Of a stretch of DNA of 45,722 nt, positions 41,183-45,722 are shown piece after piece (position 1 is the stretch's first letter; each line of letters begins with the position of its first letter). The stretch spans positions 1 to 45,722 of the forward strand of contig CAKTQP010000013.1 in assembly GCA_934597165.1 (NCBI GenBank), in the 5' to 3' direction. The notes under the pieces are model-generated. The model did not search any database, was not told the origin of the DNA, and saw only the letters and a program-made list of their open reading frames with translations. The position numbers and the translations under genes were made by a program. Origin of the DNA: an uncultured Oscillospiraceae bacterium. GTDB lineage: Bacteria > Bacillota > Clostridia > Oscillospirales > Oscillospiraceae.

Positions 41183-41195
41183 TTGACAGTTTTTT

Positions 41196-41224
41196 ATTAT
41201 ATGCCATCCCGCGAAGAAAGTCAA
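41196..41224 (-). promoter_or_regulatory. promoter of tRNA-Pro
   Basis: On the minus strand TTGACT and TATAAT are 17 bp apart, about 14 bp before the tRNA. Confidence 0.82.
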
Positions 41225-41328
41225 GGGAAAACGGGAGATTTTTACCGCCCACATAACCGACACCCGCCCGGCATAGCTATGGAGGAGAACGGCACGCCCG
41301 TTCCAACGACTTGAAATGAGGTGGAACC

Positions 41329-41715
41329 ATGTCCAGACCGACCCCATCCAATCCCCGCAGCCCACGCAAACGCCCTGCCGACCGCCCCCGTTCCGCCCGC
41401 TGGGTGAAGCGGGAGGGCATCCGGCTGGGGGCTGCGCTGCTGATCTTCGCCCTGTGCTACGTGGGCGCCCGGTGGGTGCCTGCGGTGAAGGCGCAGGCGG
41501 AACCGTTCCTGCGGAACATTTTGTCCTGCTCCTGCGACTTCGAGGAGGCCGTCCGCTGCTTCTCCACCCAGATGGAGCAGGGCGGCGGCGTCCAGGACGC
41601 CCTGGAGGACTTCTGCGTCACCGCCTTCGCCGTCCAGCCCACCAGCACCTCCACCAGCCTGCAAGGGGACTACTCGCCCTTCCTCAACGCCCTGAGCTGG
41701 AACCGGACCCGGTGA
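41329..41715 (+). CDS. hypothetical single-pass membrane protein, SpoIVFA-like by position
   Basis: 128 residues behind GAGGTGG. A Pro/Arg-rich cytoplasmic tail (1-30) precedes one membrane segment (about 33-50) and an outside domain with three clustered cysteines (CSCDFEEAVRC). It stands immediately upstream of a SpoIVFB-like protease, where SpoIVFA (its inhibitor/anchor) normally sits, but lacks the usual LytM domain. A reduced SpoIVFA is an inference from position and topology only. Confidence 0.6.
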   Translation: MSRPTPSNPRSPRKRPADRPRSARWVKREGIRLGAALLIFALCYVGARWVPAVKAQAEPFLRNILSCSCDFEEAVRCFSTQMEQGGGVQDALEDFCVTAFAVQPTSTSTSLQGDYSPFLNALSWNRTR

Positions 41716-41719
41716 CCGG

Positions 41720-42355
41720 ATGGGGGTAGACTGGACGCCGGAGCGGCTGCGCATCTGCCAGGTGCGGGTGACGCCGGGGTTCCTCTTCGTGGCCGCCCTG
41801 CTCCTCTACCAGAGCACCCCGTCCTTCCTGGTCACCTTCCTCCTAGCCGCCGCCCTCCACGAGGGCGGCCACCTGCTGGCGGCACGCTGGCGGGGCGTCC
41901 CGGTGCGGGCGCTGTCCATGACCGCCTTCGGGTGCGTGCTGGACTTCGCCGACGGGGCGCTGGTGCGGGACAGGGATCTGCTCTGCATCGCCGCTGCTGG
42001 CCCGCTCTGTAACCTGCTCTTCGCGCTGCTCTGCGTGACCCCGTGGGTGGGGCAGTGGCACGGAGCGGCGCTGTTCGGTGCGGAGCATTTATTGCTGGCG
42101 CTGTTCAACCTGCTGCCGGTGTTCCCGCTGGATGGAGCGGTGCTCTGTGCCGGGCTGCTGCGACCCAAGGTGGGGGAGCGGCGTGCGGAACAGGTGGTGC
42201 TGGTGCTGTCCGGCGGATTGGGACTGGCGGCGGTGGGTGCTGCGTTGTGGTGGGGCGGGGACGCGGGGATGCGGTTCCTGCTGCTGGCAGGCTGGGTGGG
42301 GAGCAACTTCTTGCAAAAGGTGCCTTGTCTTTCCCGCCGCTTTCCGGTAAAATAG
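41720..42355 (+). CDS. spoIVFB: site-2 protease, SpoIVFB-like (M50)
   Basis: 211 residues with about six membrane segments. HEGGH (His47, Glu48, His51) is the zinc site, and PVFPLDG (Asp138) corresponds to the NPDG-type third ligand. SpoIVFB cleaves pro-sigma-K inside the membrane of the forespore. It starts 4 bp after the preceding gene with no clear ribosome binding site, so translation is probably coupled. Confidence 0.82.
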   Translation: MGVDWTPERLRICQVRVTPGFLFVAALLLYQSTPSFLVTFLLAAALHEGGHLLAARWRGVPVRALSMTAFGCVLDFADGALVRDRDLLCIAAAGPLCNLLFALLCVTPWVGQWHGAALFGAEHLLLALFNLLPVFPLDGAVLCAGLLRPKVGERRAEQVVLVLSGGLGLAAVGAALWWGGDAGMRFLLLAGWVGSNFLQKVPCLSRRFPVK

Positions 42356-42415
42356 TACCATCTGAAAGAAAGCGGTGCCGTGAGAGGAGTACACGGCGCG
42401 ATAGGACGAACCATC

Positions 42416-44266
42416 ATGATTGACGCAAAGCTAGAGCGCATTTTGTTGCGCGTACAGAAACCCGCTCGCTACACCGGCGGGGAATACAACGAGATCATCA
42501 AGGACAAGGCGACGGTGGACGTGCGCTTCGCCATGTGCTTCCCGGACACCTACGAGATCGGCATGTCCAACCTGGGACTGCGCATCCTCTACGGCTCCAT
42601 GAACGAAGCCGACGGCGTCTGGTGCGAGCGCGCCTTCGCCCCCTGGGGAGACATGGAGGAGGAGATGCGCAAGGCAGACATCCCCCTCTACGCCCTGGAG
42701 AGTGGCGACAGCCTGAAGGAATTTGACTTCGTGGGCTTCTCCCTGGGCTACGAGATGGCCTACACCAACGTGCTGAATATGCTGGACTTGGCTCACATCC
42801 CCCTCCACAGCGACCAGCGAGACGAAGAGGACCCCATCATCGTGGCTGGCGGCACCTGCGTGTACAACGGGGAGCCGTTGGCGGATTTCATCGACATCTT
42901 CTCCCTGGGCGAAGGGGAGGACGTGACGCTGGAGATGATCGACCTGTACCGGAAGGGGAAACAGGCCGGTTGGAGCCGGGCGGAGTTCTTGCAAAATGCC
43001 GCCCAGGTGCCCGGCCTGTACGTGCCCAGCCTGTATGAAATTTCCTACCACGAGGACGGCACCGTCCAGGCCATCACCCCCACCCACGGCGCGCCGGAGC
43101 ACATCCGCAAGCGCATCGTAGCCGACCTGGACAAGTCCTATTTCCCCGTCAAGACCATCATCCCCTCCACCGACATCGTACACGACCGAGTGATGCTGGA
43201 GGTGTTCCGAGGCTGTATCCGAGGCTGTCGGTTCTGCCAGGCCGGGTACTGCTACCGTCCGGTGCGCCCCAGGAGTGTGGACCTGCTGGTGAAACAGGGC
43301 ATCGAGTCCTGCAAAGACTCCGGCTACCAGGAGATGACCCTCTCCAGCCTGTCCACCAGCGACTACCGGCCCCTGACCGAGCTGTGCGACGGCCTGTTGG
43401 AGTACTGCGATCCCCGCAACATCAACATCAACCTGCCCTCCCTCCGAGCGGACGGGTTTTCCATGAGCATCATGCAGCGCCTCCAGCGGGTGCGCAAGAC
43501 CAGCATCACCTTCGCCCCCGAAGCGGGCACCCAGCGGATGCGGGACACCATCAACAAGAACGTCAAGGAAGAAGACCTGTTGCAGTCCTGCCGCACCGCC
43601 TTCGAGGGCGGCTGCAACGCGGTGAAGCTGTACTTCATGCTGGGTCTGCCCACCGAGACCGACGAGGACGTCATCGGCATCGCCCAGCTGGCGGAGAAGG
43701 TGTACTGGACGTGGAAGAGCTACGCCGTCAACAAGAGCCGCGGCCTGCGCATCACCGTCTCCACCTCCTTCTTTGTGCCCAAGCCCTTCACGCCCTTCCA
43801 GTGGGAGGCGCAAATTACGAGAGAAGAGTACCACCGACGGGTGGACTTGCTGCGCAATTCCATCAAGAACAAATCCATCCAGTACAACTGGCACGAGATG
43901 GAGACCAGCTACATCGAAGCGGTGTTGGCTCGCGGCGACCGGCGGCTGGGAAAGCTGTTGGAGACGGTGTGGCGCAAGGGCGCCCGGCTGGACTCCTGGA
44001 GCGAGTATTTCGACTTCCAGCGCTGGATGGAAGCCTTTGCCGAGACCGGCATCGACCCGGATTTCTACGCCCTGCGGGAGCGTCCCAAGGACGAAATTTT
44101 GCCTTGGAGCATGATCGACATCGGCGTCCACCCCGAATACCTGTGGCGGGAGCGGGAGCAGGCGTATCGCTCGGTCATCACGCCGGACTGCCGAGTCAAG
44201 TGCATGGGCTGCGGCGCTAACTGCCTGCTGCCGGACGGCGTGTTCTGTGACGAAGATCGGAGGTAA
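42416..44266 (+). CDS. TIGR03960-family radical SAM protein
   Basis: 616 residues from ATG 42416 (AGGAC upstream). An N-terminal cobalamin-binding-like region (FPDTYEIGMSNLGLRIL) precedes a radical SAM domain with the cluster GCIRGCRFCQAG, a late FAPEAGTQRMR and a C-terminal Cys-rich tail (CMGCGANC). The family is usually next to the TIGR03936 gene, as here. The modified substrate is not settled; a role in ribosome or RNA modification has been suggested by context. Confidence 0.87.
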   Translation: MIDAKLERILLRVQKPARYTGGEYNEIIKDKATVDVRFAMCFPDTYEIGMSNLGLRILYGSMNEADGVWCERAFAPWGDMEEEMRKADIPLYALESGDSLKEFDFVGFSLGYEMAYTNVLNMLDLAHIPLHSDQRDEEDPIIVAGGTCVYNGEPLADFIDIFSLGEGEDVTLEMIDLYRKGKQAGWSRAEFLQNAAQVPGLYVPSLYEISYHEDGTVQAITPTHGAPEHIRKRIVADLDKSYFPVKTIIPSTDIVHDRVMLEVFRGCIRGCRFCQAGYCYRPVRPRSVDLLVKQGIESCKDSGYQEMTLSSLSTSDYRPLTELCDGLLEYCDPRNININLPSLRADGFSMSIMQRLQRVRKTSITFAPEAGTQRMRDTINKNVKEEDLLQSCRTAFEGGCNAVKLYFMLGLPTETDEDVIGIAQLAEKVYWTWKSYAVNKSRGLRITVSTSFFVPKPFTPFQWEAQITREEYHRRVDLLRNSIKNKSIQYNWHEMETSYIEAVLARGDRRLGKLLETVWRKGARLDSWSEYFDFQRWMEAFAETGIDPDFYALRERPKDEILPWSMIDIGVHPEYLWREREQAYRSVITPDCRVKCMGCGANCLLPDGVFCDEDRR

Positions 44267-44272
44267 CTGAAA

Positions 44273-44947
44273 ATGGCAAAACCCAAACATCGTCTCCGCT
44301 TCACCAAGAGCGGACGCGCCTGCTATATCTCCCACCTGGATCTCATGGCCACGTTTCAGCGGGTGTTCACCCGTGCCCAGGTGCCCATCTGGCAGACCCA
44401 GGGGTTCAACAAGCACGCCTATGTCTCCATCGCTCTGCCCCTGTCGGTGGGCTACTCCAGCGACTGCGAGCTGTTGGAGTTCACATTAAATGAGGGCATG
44501 GCGCCGGAAGACGTCCCCGCCCACATGAACGAGACCATGCCGGAGGGCATCCACGTGGTGGAATGCTATCCCATCGAGACGCCCCTGAAGCGGCTGGCGG
44601 AAATTGACTGGACGCTGGTGATGGAGTACGACAACGGCGTACCGGAAAATGCAGTGGCGGAGATCCAAGCGCTGCTGGGGCAGGAGAGCCTGGTCATCCA
44701 GAAGAAGTCCAAAAAGTCCAAGAAGGGCTATACGGAAATCGACCTCATCCCTATGATACACGTATGGGAAATGACGGCGGAGGAGGGACGCATCACCGTC
44801 CACGCCCGGCTCATGGCGCAGAACCCGGGGCTGAACCCGTCCATCGTCATCGACACCATCCGGAACCTGTGCCCGGACGCCGCGCCGGATTTCGTCCGCT
44901 ATCACCGGAACGAGATATTCGACGGGGAAGGGAAAGTTTTTCGGTGA
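44273..44947 (+). CDS. TIGR03936/DUF2344 radical-SAM-linked protein
   Basis: 224 residues, starting 6 bp after the radical SAM gene. Motifs KHRLRFTKSGRACYISHLDLMATFQR and GFNKHAYVSIALPLSVGYSSDCELLEF are characteristic of DUF2344. Always paired with TIGR03960, so a partner subunit or substrate binder is likely. Confidence 0.88.
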   Translation: MAKPKHRLRFTKSGRACYISHLDLMATFQRVFTRAQVPIWQTQGFNKHAYVSIALPLSVGYSSDCELLEFTLNEGMAPEDVPAHMNETMPEGIHVVECYPIETPLKRLAEIDWTLVMEYDNGVPENAVAEIQALLGQESLVIQKKSKKSKKGYTEIDLIPMIHVWEMTAEEGRITVHARLMAQNPGLNPSIVIDTIRNLCPDAAPDFVRYHRNEIFDGEGKVFR

Positions 44948-44953
44948 AAACGG

Positions 44954-44982
44954 TTGCAATCGGGTCGGAAATGTGGTATATT
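44954..44982 (+). promoter_or_regulatory. promoter of rplS
   Basis: TTGCAA, 17 bp, TATATT between the DUF2344 gene and the L19 leader. Confidence 0.75.
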
Positions 44983-44999
44983 AGACCAGTTGAATAAAG

Positions 45000-45064
45000 G
45001 GTGGTCCTCTGGGATTGCCGTCCGCGACACCATAGGACGGGCTCAACTTTGCCTAATGACCATC
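45000..45064 (+). promoter_or_regulatory. L19 leader-like structured 5' UTR
   Basis: GGTGGTC (45000-45006) pairs with GACCATC (45058-45064), enclosing a GCCGTCC/GGACGG helix. Firmicute rplS genes often carry a leader through which L19 regulates its own synthesis; the fold and place fit, but homology was not tested. Confidence 0.65.
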
Positions 45065-45087
45065 TATAAAAAACAGGAGGAACATCC

Positions 45088-45435
45088 ATGAAAACCGATC
45101 TGATCAAAGTTCTGAACGACCAGAACGTCAAGGCAGAAGCACCCGTCATCCGCATCGGTGACACCGTCCGCGTCCACATCAAGATCAAGGAAGGCGCAAA
45201 AGAGCGTATCCAGATCTTCGAAGGCACTGTCATCGCCAAGAAGCACGGCGGCGTCAACGAAACCTTCACCGTCCGTCGTATCTCCTATGGCGTCGGCGTC
45301 GAAAAGGTCTTCCCCGTGCATTCCCCCAACGTGGTCCAGGTGGAAACCGTCCGCAAGGGCAAGGTGCGTCGTGCAAAGCTGTACTACCTGCGTGGCCGTG
45401 TTGGCAAGGCTGCAAAGGTCAAGACCAAGCTGTAA
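45088..45435 (+). CDS. rplS: 50S ribosomal protein L19
   Basis: 115 residues, the standard length, with IRIGDTVRVHIKIKEGAKERIQIFEG and the C-terminal KVRRAKLYYLRGRVGKAAK block. CAGGAGG precedes the ATG. It sits at the 30S-50S interface. Own promoter, leader and terminator. Confidence 0.98.
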   Translation: MKTDLIKVLNDQNVKAEAPVIRIGDTVRVHIKIKEGAKERIQIFEGTVIAKKHGGVNETFTVRRISYGVGVEKVFPVHSPNVVQVETVRKGKVRRAKLYYLRGRVGKAAKVKTKL

Positions 45436-45452
45436 TTTCTCTTGTGCAATCG

Positions 45453-45480
45453 AAAGGAGCGGGCAAACCGCTCCTTTTGT
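45453..45480 (+). terminator. terminator of rplS
   Basis: AAAGGAGCGG-GCAAA-CCGCTCCTTTT. Confidence 0.9.
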
Positions 45481-45696
45481 CGAAAAAATGCAAGCATTTT
45501 TTCGAGATGCAGCCGGGAAGTGTAGCTCAGCTTCATCGCCCCTCGCCGTCTGAAACAGACGGCGCCTACGCTACCGAATGTGCCACTGGCACATTCGCCT
45601 TAACGCTGCGGCACTTGCTAGGCTGAGCAGTCAAAATTCCAAGGTGCATGTCCTTGGAATTTTGGGATTGCACTTTATTTCACCGTCTCGCGACGG
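45481..45696 (+). repeat. structured intergenic element, copy 2 (3' of rplS)
   Basis: Five hairpins in a row: 45481-45504, 45545-45563, 45576-45596 (10-bp arms), 45632-45664 (13-bp arms) and 45683-45696. The core AAAATGCAAGCATTTT, then TGCAGCCGGG and CTGAGCAGT (45623-45631), are identical to copy 1 after cysK and in the same order. It may continue past the window edge. No ORF is supported within it. Confidence 0.65.
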
Positions 45697-45722
45697 CGAA
45701 ACTCTGCTGAGAGCAAGTGTAT

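Noticed and set aside
42431..44416. 661-codon minus-strand frame opposite the radical SAM gene
   Set aside because: Mirror of a strongly supported gene, with no domain content.
45505..45600. tRNA-like segment containing TAGCTCAGC
   Set aside because: The piece lacks an anticodon arm, T-arm and matching acceptor stem.
1..45722. CRISPR array, insertion sequences or prophage
   Set aside because: No regularly spaced repeats, transposase or phage structural genes were seen.

Overview
The window is high-GC DNA from a Gram-positive, spore-forming anaerobe, most likely an Oscillospirales/Ruminococcaceae-type member of the Clostridia. This rests on the SCIFF peptide with its radical SAM maturase (a near-universal Clostridia marker), sporulation genes (SpoIIM-like next to xerD, and a SpoIVFB-like site-2 protease), an L-box lysine riboswitch, strong AGGAGG-type ribosome binding sites, sigma-A promoters with 17-bp spacers, and the L19 leader. 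No lineage search was possible, so genus is not claimed.

Layout. 1-5.0 kb: end of an unknown gene, a YdcF-like membrane protein, an XRE/zinc-ribbon regulator, cysK, an M20 peptidase and a C39-like protease. 5.0-10 kb: M20D amidohydrolase, MerR regulator and MATE pump, with a 19-bp-spacer promoter at the merR/MATE junction; then an M1 metallopeptidase lipoprotein. 10-15 kb: an ABC transporter under an XRE-AbrB fusion regulator, and a two-component system with a small membrane partner. 15-19 kb: small proteins, tRNA-Arg(CCG), a DivIVA-like protein coupled to a lone fumarase beta-type subunit, and an ADP-ribosylglycohydrolase. 19-24.6 kb: metallo-beta-lactamase-fold protein, Crp/Fnr regulator, GIY-YIG protein, a large Tet(M)-like GTPase fused to a Rae1/YacP-type NYN nuclease, and an EcfT-like protein.

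24.6-25.0 kb is an AT-rich island with a 34-residue hydrophobic/cationic ORF and an opposing sigma-A promoter, a possible type I toxin-antitoxin or sRNA pair. 25-28.8 kb is the lysine/diaminopimelate operon (asd, dapA, dapB, ACT-domain protein) behind a lysine riboswitch. 28.8-33.7 kb holds queA, tgt, yajC, a TIGR04086 membrane protein, and the SCIFF precursor and maturase. 34-38.3 kb holds spoIIM, xerD, and a divergent TetR/MMPL pair. 38.4-41.2 kb holds a large SH3-repeat cell-wall hydrolase and tRNA-Pro(CGG). 41.3-45.4 kb holds a SpoIVF-like pair, two conserved radical-SAM-linked proteins, and rplS behind a structured leader.

The most unusual items are the ribosome-protection-GTPase/Rae1 fusion (20861-23479), the convergent small-ORF/antisense promoter island (24579-24899), and a structured intergenic element that occurs twice, after cysK and after rplS, with the same three sequence blocks in the same order. 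All functional calls come from reading motifs by eye; no database search was run.
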